Source of the DNA: Chryseobacterium sp.
GTDB taxonomy: Bacteria > Bacteroidota > Bacteroidia > Flavobacteriales > Weeksellaceae
NCBI GenBank assembly: GCA_017989575.1
Contig: JAGNPP010000040.1
Span: 1-13,157, forward strand
DNA: 13,157 nt
Direction: 5' to 3'
The translations under genes and the position numbers were made by a program. The notes beneath the pieces were generated by a model that saw nothing but the letters and a program-made list of their open reading frames with translations, was not told where the DNA came from and did no database searches. This document shows positions 7,578 through 13,157 of the stretch, one piece after another (position 1 is the first letter of the stretch; each line of letters opens with the position of its first letter).

Positions 7578-8207
7578 ATGCAGATTTTTGGAAAAGACTT
7601 ACTTCGAGACATCAAACAAGCGGAATTATTGGGCGAAAATGCACACAAAATCTATTCTCCGCCCTATCGTCCTGTGTTCAGTTACGAAGATATTTTGACA
7701 AGGAATCCAAAGTTTGCAGCCGTCAACATTCTGCTTTATCTTAAAAATAACGAGTGGCATTTTCCATTGATTGTTCGTTCTCAAAACGAGCGTGACAGAC
7801 ACAGCGGACAAATCTCTTTGCCTGGTGGAAAAAGAGAAAAAGAAGATTTGGACTTTGCTCATACTGCGAAACGTGAAACATCAGAGGAATTGGGAATTGA
7901 TGAACATTACGTGAGAATCATCCGCGAAATGTCGCCGATTTACATTCCGCCAAGCAATTTCTATGTTCATTCATTTGTTTCTTACACCAAAAAAAATCCG
8001 GAATTTTTCCTTCAGGAAAGTGAAGCGGTGGAATTGATAGAGTTTCCAATTTCATCTTTATTAAGTCTTCCGGATCAACCAAAAAATATGGTTTTGCCAT
8101 CCACAAACGGCGCGGAAGTTCCAGTGATAGATTTCAATGGCTATATCATTTGGGGCGCTACTTCAATGATTCTCAGTGAGTTTAGCAACTTGTTAAAAAT
8201 TGTCTAA
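7578..8207 (+). CDS. Nudix hydrolase, CoA pyrophosphatase (NudL) type
   Basis: This 209-aa protein should hydrolyse a nucleoside-diphosphate-linked substrate, most likely coenzyme A or acyl-CoA, to 3',5'-ADP and the phosphopantetheine part. The NuCoA signature is present at 63-84 (PLIVRSQNERDRHSGQISLPGG), directly followed by the metal-binding Nudix helix ending in REtsEELG (R99, E100, E103, E104, G106). The segment near the C-terminus, YIIWGATSMIL, is also usual in this subfamily. It is cytosolic, with no signal or membrane segment. The short mRNA leader implied by the -7 box at 7566-7573 supports the ATG at 7578. The acyltransferase gene follows after 43 bases on the same strand. Substrate specificity is inferred from the signature, not proven. 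Confidence 0.88.
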   Translation: MQIFGKDLLRDIKQAELLGENAHKIYSPPYRPVFSYEDILTRNPKFAAVNILLYLKNNEWHFPLIVRSQNERDRHSGQISLPGGKREKEDLDFAHTAKRETSEELGIDEHYVRIIREMSPIYIPPSNFYVHSFVSYTKKNPEFFLQESEAVELIEFPISSLLSLPDQPKNMVLPSTNGAEVPVIDFNGYIIWGATSMILSEFSNLLKIV

Positions 8208-8212
8208 TTTTG
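8205..8212 (+). promoter_or_regulatory. Possible -7 promoter box for the acyltransferase gene
   Basis: TAATTTTG matches TAnnTTTG exactly and begins with the TAA stop codon of the Nudix gene. The next start codon is at 8251, giving a leader of about 30 bases. At the expected -33 position there is only TTTA (8181-8184), so this may be an internal promoter or chance in A/T-rich sequence. Confidence 0.3.
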
Positions 8213-8250
8213 CAGTAATTTCTGACCTTAGAAATTGTAATTAATTATCA

Positions 8251-9048
8251 ATGGCAAAAAAAAATATTTTTACCGATTCTTTTGGAAACATCTATGTTTT
8301 GAAAAGGTTTATTATTTTTATTCTTGGATTGGTTTCGTACCGGAGATTCAATGGCTTCAACAAGCTCAAAATTTCGGGGACAGAAAATCTGGCTGATCTT
8401 CCGGACAGCAACGTGCTGTTTGTTTCCAATCATCAGACTTATTTTGCCGATGTTGCCGCGATGTATCACACATTTTGTTCGGTGAATAATGGTTTTCATA
8501 ATACGATTAAAAATCCAGTTTACCTTCTCAATCCAAAAGTAGATTTCTACTATGTTGCAGCAGAAGAAACGATGAATAAAGGACTTCTTGCAAGGATTTT
8601 CAAAATCGCTGGTGCCGTTACTGTCAAAAGAACCTGGAGAGCCGAAGGACAAAATGTGAATAGAATGGTAGATCTCACTGAGGTCGAAAACATTATGAAA
8701 GCGCTTGATAACGGTTGGGTCATCACTTTTCCACAAGGAACAACTTCCGCTTACGCACAAGGCCGAAAAGGAACTGCAAAGTTGATTAAAAATCAAAGAC
8801 CAACCGTCATTCCTATCAAAATCAATGGTTTCCGACGCGCATTCGACAAAAAAGGCTTGAAAATAAAAGTGACTGGTGTAAAACCAACATTGGAGTTCAA
8901 ACAAGCTTTAGACATCGATTACGATAATGAGTCTGCAACTCAAATCCTGGACAAAATAATGCACGCCATAGAGCAAACTCCAGAATATAACCTGCTTCAC
9001 GAGTACGATGCAAAACAAAAAGAAATAAAATCCCAATCTCAACAATAA
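8251..9048 (+). CDS. Lysophospholipid (PlsC-like) acyltransferase with divergent motifs
   Basis: This 265-aa protein of the glycerophospholipid acyltransferase superfamily would transfer an acyl chain to a lyso-lipid at the inner membrane. A hydrophobic segment lies at about 19-30 (RFIIFILGLVSY). Block I is SNHQTYFAD, with catalytic candidates H61 and D67. Block II is GAVTVKR (R127). Block III is FPQGTTS (160-166), followed by GRKGTAKLI. Block IV is TVIPIKING (195-203). Two departures from textbook PlsC are visible: five rather than four residues between His and Asp, and Gln in place of Glu in FPEGT. From memory, related Bacteroidota proteins share this form, so it is probably a clade trait and not damage. 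The exact acyl acceptor is unknown. It ends at a terminator overlapping the stop codon. Confidence 0.82.
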   Translation: MAKKNIFTDSFGNIYVLKRFIIFILGLVSYRRFNGFNKLKISGTENLADLPDSNVLFVSNHQTYFADVAAMYHTFCSVNNGFHNTIKNPVYLLNPKVDFYYVAAEETMNKGLLARIFKIAGAVTVKRTWRAEGQNVNRMVDLTEVENIMKALDNGWVITFPQGTTSAYAQGRKGTAKLIKNQRPTVIPIKINGFRRAFDKKGLKIKVTGVKPTLEFKQALDIDYDNESATQILDKIMHAIEQTPEYNLLHEYDAKQKEIKSQSQQ

Positions 9049-9077
9049 AAAACGGCTACTGAAAAAGTAGCCGTTTT
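9049..9077. terminator. Bidirectional Rho-independent terminator between acyltransferase gene and fabV
   Basis: A 12-bp perfect stem, AAAACGGCTACT (9049-9060), pairs with 9066-9077 around the loop GAAAA. It starts one base after the acyltransferase stop. T-runs are present in both directions (GTTTTTGTTTTATTTT on plus, TTTTTTATTG on minus), so it can stop both convergent transcripts. Confidence 0.85.
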
Positions 9078-9102
9078 TGTTTTATTTTAAAGATTTTAGA
9101 AA

Positions 9103-9137
9103 TCTATTATCTATCAGTCTATCATCTCTTAGTCTTA
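9103..9137. repeat. Loose heptamer-like repeat, TCTNN every 7-8 bases
   Basis: Between the terminator and the end of fabV, TCTAT occurs at 9103, 9110 and 9118, then TCTCT at 9125 and TCTTA at 9133. The spacings are 7, 8, 7 and 8 bases. The period is less regular than in the tracts at 3831 and 5153, so this is a weaker case. Confidence 0.35.
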
Positions 9138-9140
9138 ATT

Positions 9141-10343
9141 CTAAGCCTCAATACTTGGAACTTGAACATTCTCATTAGCATCTTTCTCATAATCGATTCC
9201 ATCCACTTCGAAACCGAAAAGGTTGAAGAATTCTTTTCTGTAACCTGCGATATCACTGATTTCAGAAAGATTTTCCGTAGTTGTTTCCTTCCATAATTTG
9301 TCAACTTCAGCCTGAACATCATCCGCCATTTCCCAGTCATCAACTCGGATTCTACCAGCTTCATCCAAAGGAACTTCGCCATTTTCCGTGTATAATCTAT
9401 CAGCAAAAAGTCTTTGAATCTGCTCGATTGTTCCTTCGTGTGTTCCTTTCGCCTTCATCACTTTGTAAAGTAAAGAAATATACAATGGAACTACAGGAAT
9501 CGCAGAACTTGACTGAGTTACCAACGCCTTGTTCACAGAAACATAAGATTTTCCATTAAGGTCTTTTAGTAAATCATTTAAAACCGTTACAGTCGCTTCA
9601 AGGTCATTTTTTGCTTGTCCGATTGTTCCGTTTCTGTAGATTGGGAAAGTCAATTCTGGGCCGATGTAAGAATATGCAACCGTTTGAACGCCGTCAGCTA
9701 AAACGCCAGCCACTTTCAAATCTTCCATCCAGAATTTCCAATCTTCACCACCCATTACGGCAACCGTGTTTGGAATATCTTCTTCGTTTTCAACCGGAGC
9801 AATGGTCACATCAGAAACGACACCTGTGTGGAAATCAACCGTTTTGTTGGTGTAAGAATTTCCAATTGGTTTAAGAACTGATGAATGTGCAACGCCCGTT
9901 TTTGGATGCGTTCTTCTTGGAGAAGCCAAACTGTAAACCACCAAATCAACTTGACCAAGGTCTTTTTTGATTAATTCAATCGTTTGTTTTTTGATGTCGT
10001 CTGAGAATGCATCACCGTTGATACTTTTGGCGTAAAGTCCAGCTTCGTGCGCTTCTTTTTCGAAAGCTGCGGAATTGTACCAGCCAGCAGTTCCCATTTT
10101 ACCTTCAGAAGCGGGTTTCTCGAAGAAAACACCAACTGTTGCCGCATCGGAACCGAAAGCCGCCGTGATTCTGGAAGAAAGTCCGAAACCTGTAGAAGCA
10201 CCGATTACCAAAACTTTTTTTGGCCCATTTTTGAAGGCGCCTTTGGACTTTACATATTCTATTTGATTTTTTACGCTTTGAAGTGCACCATCTGGATGCG
10301 CAGTCAAGCAAATAAATCCTCTTGTTCTTGGTTGAATAATCAT
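9141..10343 (-). CDS. fabV: Enoyl-[acyl-carrier-protein] reductase FabV (trans-2-enoyl reductase)
   Basis: This 400-aa cytosolic enzyme carries out the last step of each fatty-acid elongation cycle, reducing trans-2-enoyl-ACP (or enoyl-CoA) with NADH. The sequence opens with MIIQPRTRGFICLTAHPDG, the conserved FabV start. The dinucleotide-binding motif GASTGFG is at 48-54, and E75 in FFEKP is the residue associated with NADH preference. The catalytic Y-x8-K is Y236/K245 in IYRNGTIGQAK. The length equals that of known FabV. An upstream in-frame ATG at 10364 would add seven residues, but the family start and a -7-like box lying directly before it favour 10343. FabV enzymes are generally tolerant of triclosan compared with FabI. 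The gene stands alone on its strand, with convergent and divergent neighbours. Confidence 0.95.
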   Translation of the reverse strand: MIIQPRTRGFICLTAHPDGALQSVKNQIEYVKSKGAFKNGPKKVLVIGASTGFGLSSRITAAFGSDAATVGVFFEKPASEGKMGTAGWYNSAAFEKEAHEAGLYAKSINGDAFSDDIKKQTIELIKKDLGQVDLVVYSLASPRRTHPKTGVAHSSVLKPIGNSYTNKTVDFHTGVVSDVTIAPVENEEDIPNTVAVMGGEDWKFWMEDLKVAGVLADGVQTVAYSYIGPELTFPIYRNGTIGQAKNDLEATVTVLNDLLKDLNGKSYVSVNKALVTQSSSAIPVVPLYISLLYKVMKAKGTHEGTIEQIQRLFADRLYTENGEVPLDEAGRIRVDDWEMADDVQAEVDKLWKETTTENLSEISDIAGYRKEFFNLFGFEVDGIDYEKDANENVQVPSIEA

Positions 10344-10366
10344 TGTTGAAATTATTTTTAGCATTG

Positions 10367-10374
10367 CAAATTAA
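10367..10374 (-). promoter_or_regulatory. Probable -7 box for fabV
   Basis: On the minus strand the bases read TTAATTTG, one mismatch from TAnnTTTG. Transcription would begin around 10360, giving a leader of roughly 17-20 bases before the ATG at 10343 and leaving the ATG at 10364 outside the transcript. No matching -33 TTG was found. Confidence 0.35.
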
Positions 10375-10480
10375 AGAAATTTGAGCAAATAATGAGGAAT
10401 TTTTGTTTAAAAAGAACTTATTAAATTTTAATTTGATTAGCATTAATCACACTTTACGAATATGTGAATCTTTATTTTAT

Positions 10481-10492
10481 GCAATCGATTGC
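10481..10492. promoter_or_regulatory. LacI/PurR-type operator candidate
   Basis: GCAATCGATTGC is a perfect 12-bp palindrome with a central CG. It fits the GCAAnCGnTTGC form recognised by many LacI/GalR-family regulators (PurR and CcpA relatives). It lies in the region shared by fabV and the GH28 gene, 313 bases before the GH28 start and 138 bases before fabV. Its TTG (10489-10491) can double as the -33 element of the promoter candidate at 10489-10518, so binding would be expected to block transcription toward the glycosidase. The regulator gene is not in the window. Confidence 0.45.
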
Positions 10493-10518
10493 GCAAGTTG
10501 TTATTTTTTTTAATTTTA
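10489..10518 (+). promoter_or_regulatory. Candidate promoter for the GH28 gene
   Basis: TTG at 10489-10491 and TAATTTTA at 10511-10518 are separated by 19 bases, the usual Bacteroidota -33/-7 spacing. The -7 box differs from TAnnTTTG only in its last base. A start near 10525 would give a leader of about 280 bases including the long palindrome. The nearer stretch 10741-10804 is A/T-rich and shows no better promoter. Confidence 0.35.
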
Positions 10519-10543
10519 CCGCAGTCAGAAAGTTATTCAAAGT

Positions 10544-10604
10544 CCAATCTATCATTCAGCCTTGTCAAGGTTTGAAACCTTGACAAGGCTGAATGATAGA
10601 TTGG
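10544..10604. repeat. 61-nt perfect palindrome with nested palindromes
   Basis: Bases 10544-10573 are the exact reverse complement of 10575-10604, with a single G (10574) at the centre. Each 30-base arm contains its own smaller inverted repeat: CCTTGTCAAGG at 10560-10570 and CCTTGACAAGG at 10578-10588. As RNA it could fold as one stem of about 28 bp. No T-run follows on either strand, so it does not look like an ordinary terminator. Confidence 0.8.
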
Positions 10605-10735
10605 GAAAAGTTTGATTGATAGACAAACGTTGAACATTGCGAAGCGCAACCCGACTTGAATGGAGCTCATTTTTTGTGGTGGGAAAAGCGAAGGCAAAAA
10701 ATAGCGGGAATGGAAGGCGGAAAAGTTGCCCAAAT
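10605..10735. other. G/purine-rich non-coding tract adjoining the palindrome
   Basis: This stretch differs in composition from the A/T-rich DNA on both sides. It holds a small hairpin, TTGCG-AAG-CGCAA (10637-10649), and a purine-rich run at 10681-10725 with only six pyrimidines in 45 bases. The minus-strand reading frame across it has no recognisable protein character. With the palindrome it may form one intergenic element of about 190 bases. The rest of the gap (10365-10480 and 10736-10804) is plain A/T-rich leader sequence. Confidence 0.4.
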
Positions 10736-10804
10736 TATAATTATTGATTGTACTTTAACTAAAACATTTAAAATTAATCAAAAGAATTCATATTAAAATA
10801 AACA

Positions 10805-12292
10805 ATGAAAAAACTATTAATAGGTCTTGCGTTTTCTGTTGCGACGCTCATTTCTGCGCAGAAAAATGACATTCAATATTACATTGACAAAGCGCCATTC
10901 AAATTTGGAGCAATGGTTTTGCCTAATATTCCAGAAAAGGATTACAACTTCAAAGATTTTGGAGGTGTTGCCGATGGAAAAACTTTGAACACCAAAGCCT
11001 TCGAAAAAGCAATCACAACAATCTCCGCGAATGGTGGAGGAAGACTGATTGTTCCAGCTGGAACTTGGTTAACGGGTCCAATTGAGCTGAAAAGTAAAAT
11101 CGATTTCCACGTGGAGGAAGGCGCCATCGTGCAATTCAGCAGTGATATCAAACAATTTCCGATGAGAGAAACTTCGTCTGGGAAATTCGAAGTGACAGCT
11201 CCGATTTGGGGAAATAATTTGAAAGACGTTTCCTTCACCGGAAAAGGGATTTTTGATGGTGCTGGAGAAGCTTGGCGTCCTGTGAAGAAATTCAAAACGA
11301 CGGATGCACAATGGAAAGAATTGTTGGCGAAAAAAGGAAGCACGCTGAGCGACGACGGGAAAATCTGGTGGCCAAGCGAGTCGGCAAAAAATGGTGAGCA
11401 ATTGGCAAAAGTAATTACGAAAACGCCGAATGCGACAATCGATATGTACCAGCAGTTGCACCATTTCTTGAGACCAATGATGTTCACGCTTTCCAAAGTG
11501 ACGAATCTTTTGATTGATGGACCAACGTTCAGAAATTCTCCGAAATTTGTCATCAATCCAAAACAAATTACAAACCTTGTCATCAGAAACACAACCGTTT
11601 ACAATCCGAAATGGGCTCAAAACGGAGACGGAATTGACATCAGTGCTTCGAAAAATGTGATTATCTACAACACAAAAGTGAACGCCGGCGACGACGGAAT
11701 CTGTATGAAATCCAGCGGAACACCGAAAAATGGTGAAGCCAATCTGCAAAATGTCATCATCGCAGAATGTACTGTTGGTGAGGGTCACGGCGGTTTTGTC
11801 ATCGGAAGTAATACGGACGGCGGAATGAAAAATATTTTTGTTTCCAACTGTACGTTTGACGGAACAGATATCGGAATTCGTGTGAAAAGCAACTCCGGAA
11901 GAGGTGGCGATGTGAGTCAGATTTTCATTGATAATATCGAGATGAAAAACATTGTGAAATCTGCCATTTTCTTTGACACTTTCTACGCAGATGCTCCCGT
12001 TGGAAGCACAAAAGAAAGCGAAGAAGCGCAACATTCGGGAGATAAAGTGCCTTATTTCCACGATTTTTATGTGAGTAATATCAATTGTTCTTCGGCAGAA
12101 ACGGCTTTCAGTTTCAGTGGACTTCCTGAGAAATTGATTGAGAATCTATATTTTAAAAACGTGAATATCACGAGTAAAAAAGGAATCGTTGGGAAAAATG
12201 CCAACAATATTATTTTTGAGAATGTGAAAATCAATAATAGTACAGATTATAAAATCGATAGTAATCTGAAGAAAGCAATTGTTGTGAAGTAA
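10805..12292 (+). CDS. Secreted glycoside hydrolase family 28 protein (polygalacturonase-like)
   Basis: This 495-aa precursor has a signal peptide (MKKLLIGLAFSVATLISAQ, about residues 1-19), so it is exported to the periplasm or beyond. The segment NFKDFGGVADGKTLNTKAF (48-66) is the pectate-lyase-superfamily opening strand of a right-handed beta-helix. All four GH28 signatures follow: NGDG with D275 (usually NTDG), GDDG with D296 and D297, GHGG with H328, and RVK with R359 and K361. GH28 enzymes invert and hydrolyse galacturonan or rhamnogalacturonan linkages using the three aspartates. No type IX secretion C-terminal domain is seen; the protein ends LKKAIVVK, suggesting a periplasmic oligosaccharide hydrolase rather than a surface enzyme. 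No SusC/SusD or other pectin gene is adjacent in the window. The exact substrate is not predictable. Confidence 0.9.
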   Translation: MKKLLIGLAFSVATLISAQKNDIQYYIDKAPFKFGAMVLPNIPEKDYNFKDFGGVADGKTLNTKAFEKAITTISANGGGRLIVPAGTWLTGPIELKSKIDFHVEEGAIVQFSSDIKQFPMRETSSGKFEVTAPIWGNNLKDVSFTGKGIFDGAGEAWRPVKKFKTTDAQWKELLAKKGSTLSDDGKIWWPSESAKNGEQLAKVITKTPNATIDMYQQLHHFLRPMMFTLSKVTNLLIDGPTFRNSPKFVINPKQITNLVIRNTTVYNPKWAQNGDGIDISASKNVIIYNTKVNAGDDGICMKSSGTPKNGEANLQNVIIAECTVGEGHGGFVIGSNTDGGMKNIFVSNCTFDGTDIGIRVKSNSGRGGDVSQIFIDNIEMKNIVKSAIFFDTFYADAPVGSTKESEEAQHSGDKVPYFHDFYVSNINCSSAETAFSFSGLPEKLIENLYFKNVNITSKKGIVGKNANNIIFENVKINNSTDYKIDSNLKKAIVVK

Positions 12293-12322
12293 TTTTTTAC
12301 AATTATTAAAGGTGTTATTTTT

Positions 12323-12356
12323 AAAACCCTTTCAGATTGAAGCTGAGAGGGTTTTT
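12323..12356. terminator. Rho-independent terminator between GH28 gene and topB
   Basis: A 13-bp stem with one G-U pair joins 12323-12335 to 12343-12355 around a 7-nt loop. The plus strand continues with Ts to 12356. It lies 30 bases after the GH28 stop and directly beside the topB stop (12357-12359). The A-rich left side gives a T-rich tail on the minus strand too, so it may act in both directions. Confidence 0.8.
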
Positions 12357-13157
12357 CTATTTTAATGAGAATGAAAAATCTTCGTTCATTAATAAAATTC
12401 CTTCTTCCTGACCTCCTGTAAAACCTTTCAGTTTGGAAGTTTTACTTTTGAGAATCAAATCCTGAAGTTGCTTTTCTGACAGTTTTTTTCCGAATATTTC
12501 GAATGAAACTTTGAAACCACAAGCTTTGAAATCCGAACACCCGATTGCCGTTTTTCCTTTCATCAACATATTGGCTTTGCACTTCGGACATTGGGTTTCT
12601 GTCCAGATGATTTCGGTTTTTACTCTTGGTGTTTTTTCTTTTGGTGGAGCAGGTTTTTCTTCTTCAAAATTAATAACTTTTCCTTTTGAACTGATGACTT
12701 TTCTCGTAAGTTCAGTTACCATTTCTATCAATTCGTCTTTGAATTGATTGGCTTCGTACTCGCCCTTTTCGATTCTGCGGAGTTTCGATTCCCATTCTCC
12801 CGTGAGTTCGGGACTTTTCAAAACTTCATCTTCGATAGTGTCAATCAAATCAATACCAATAGAAGTTGCAACCAGATTTTTCTTTTTGCGTTCGATGTAT
12901 TTTCTTCGGAACAAGGTTTCGATGATGTTGGCTCGGGTTGATGGTCTTCCGATGCCGTTGTTTTTCAGCATTTCGCGAAGTTCTTCATCTTCCACTTGTT
13001 TCCCTGCAGTTTCCATTGCTCTCAGCAAAGTTGCTTCTGTGTAAGGCTTTGGCGGAGAAGTTTTTCCCTGATGAATCAATGGTGCGTGGTCGCCTTTTTC
13101 GCCAGCTACGAATTCCGGGATTGTTTGTTCCTCGTCTTTATCTTTTTCGTCCTTTTC
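12357..13157 (-). CDS. topB: DNA topoisomerase III (type IA), C-terminal part (5' end outside window)
   Basis: The minus-strand frame is open to the window edge, giving 266 C-terminal residues; the catalytic tyrosine and Toprim domain are outside. PPKPYTEATLLRAME followed by NNGIGRPSTRANIIETLF and RRKYIERKKKNL is the conserved type IA core just after the active-site region. The sequence around SPELTGEWESKLRRIEKGEY closes the core. A lysine- and proline-rich linker leads to a zinc-ribbon-like module (CPKC...GCSDFKACGF) and a C-terminal KLSEKQLQDLILKSKTSKLKGF segment. This resembles Bacteroidota TopB more than TopA, which usually carries several zinc repeats. The enzyme relaxes and decatenates DNA through single-strand passage. 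It converges on the GH28 gene and shares the terminator at 12323-12356. Confidence 0.85.
   Translation of the reverse strand, partial: EKDEKDKDEEQTIPEFVAGEKGDHAPLIHQGKTSPPKPYTEATLLRAMETAGKQVEDEELREMLKNNGIGRPSTRANIIETLFRRKYIERKKKNLVATSIGIDLIDTIEDEVLKSPELTGEWESKLRRIEKGEYEANQFKDELIEMVTELTRKVISSKGKVINFEEEKPAPPKEKTPRVKTEIIWTETQCPKCKANMLMKGKTAIGCSDFKACGFKVSFEIFGKKLSEKQLQDLILKSKTSKLKGFTGGQEEGILLMNEDFSFSLK

Noticed and set aside
8248..8904. A 218-codon minus-strand open frame
   Set aside because: It is antisense to the acyltransferase gene, rich in Phe, Ser and Cys as antisense frames of A-rich genes often are, with no domain and no promoter.
10341..10364. ATG at 10364 as the fabV start
   Set aside because: It adds seven residues absent from the family start and lies too close to the probable promoter box.
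10544..10604. The long palindrome as a transcription terminator
   Set aside because: No T-run follows the stem on either strand and no gene ends beside it; the real terminators here have 11-13 bp stems with T-runs.
10533..10733. A 66-codon minus-strand frame across the palindrome and purine-rich tract
   Set aside because: It consists of the palindrome arms and the purine-rich tract read backwards. It shows no leader, no domain and no codon pattern like the real genes.
11069..12061. A 330-codon open frame on the minus strand
   Set aside because: It lies entirely inside the GH28 gene, whose motifs and signal peptide are clear. The antisense product is low-complexity in character with no recognisable domain.

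Overview
The window looks like chromosomal DNA of a Bacteroidota bacterium, most likely class Flavobacteriia and the Chryseobacterium/Epilithonimonas side of Weeksellaceae. The evidence is low G+C, signal peptides ending in SAQ or FSQ, an outer-membrane beta-barrel of the Bacteroidota TonB-receptor type, start codons without Shine-Dalgarno sequences, and -7 boxes of the TAnnTTTG type in front of genes. The genus is an inference; no rRNA is present.

Layout. (1) 1-1175 (+): the 3' end of an outer-membrane receptor. A plus-strand terminator (1201-1230) sits back to back with a minus-strand one (1254-1284). (2) 1316-5965 (-): a four-gene export operon in transcription order ATPase (5264-5965), permease (3910-5139), paralogous permease (2547-3815), membrane-fusion protein (1316-2506). 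A TolC-type outer-membrane protein (6126-7472, +) diverges from it. Together these five genes encode a complete MacAB-TolC-like tripartite transporter; the substrate is unknown. (3) 7578-9048 (+): a CoA-pyrophosphatase-type Nudix hydrolase followed by a divergent PlsC-like acyltransferase, ending in a bidirectional terminator. (4) 9141-10343 (-): FabV enoyl-ACP reductase. (5) 10365-10804: a 440-base intergenic region with a LacI/PurR-type palindrome, a probable promoter, a 61-nt perfect palindrome and a purine-rich tail. (6) 10805-12292 (+): a secreted GH28 polygalacturonase-like glycosidase. (7) 12357-13157 (-): the C-terminal part of DNA topoisomerase III, convergent with the GH28 gene.

The coding content is mostly ordinary housekeeping and envelope biology. 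The less ordinary signals are non-coding. Degenerate heptamer tandem repeats with different cores lie at nearly the same distance upstream of both permease genes, with a looser third set after fabV. A long palindrome containing nested palindromes lies in the GH28 leader. A candidate operator overlaps the GH28 promoter. No CRISPR array, tRNA, rRNA, insertion sequence or phage gene was seen.
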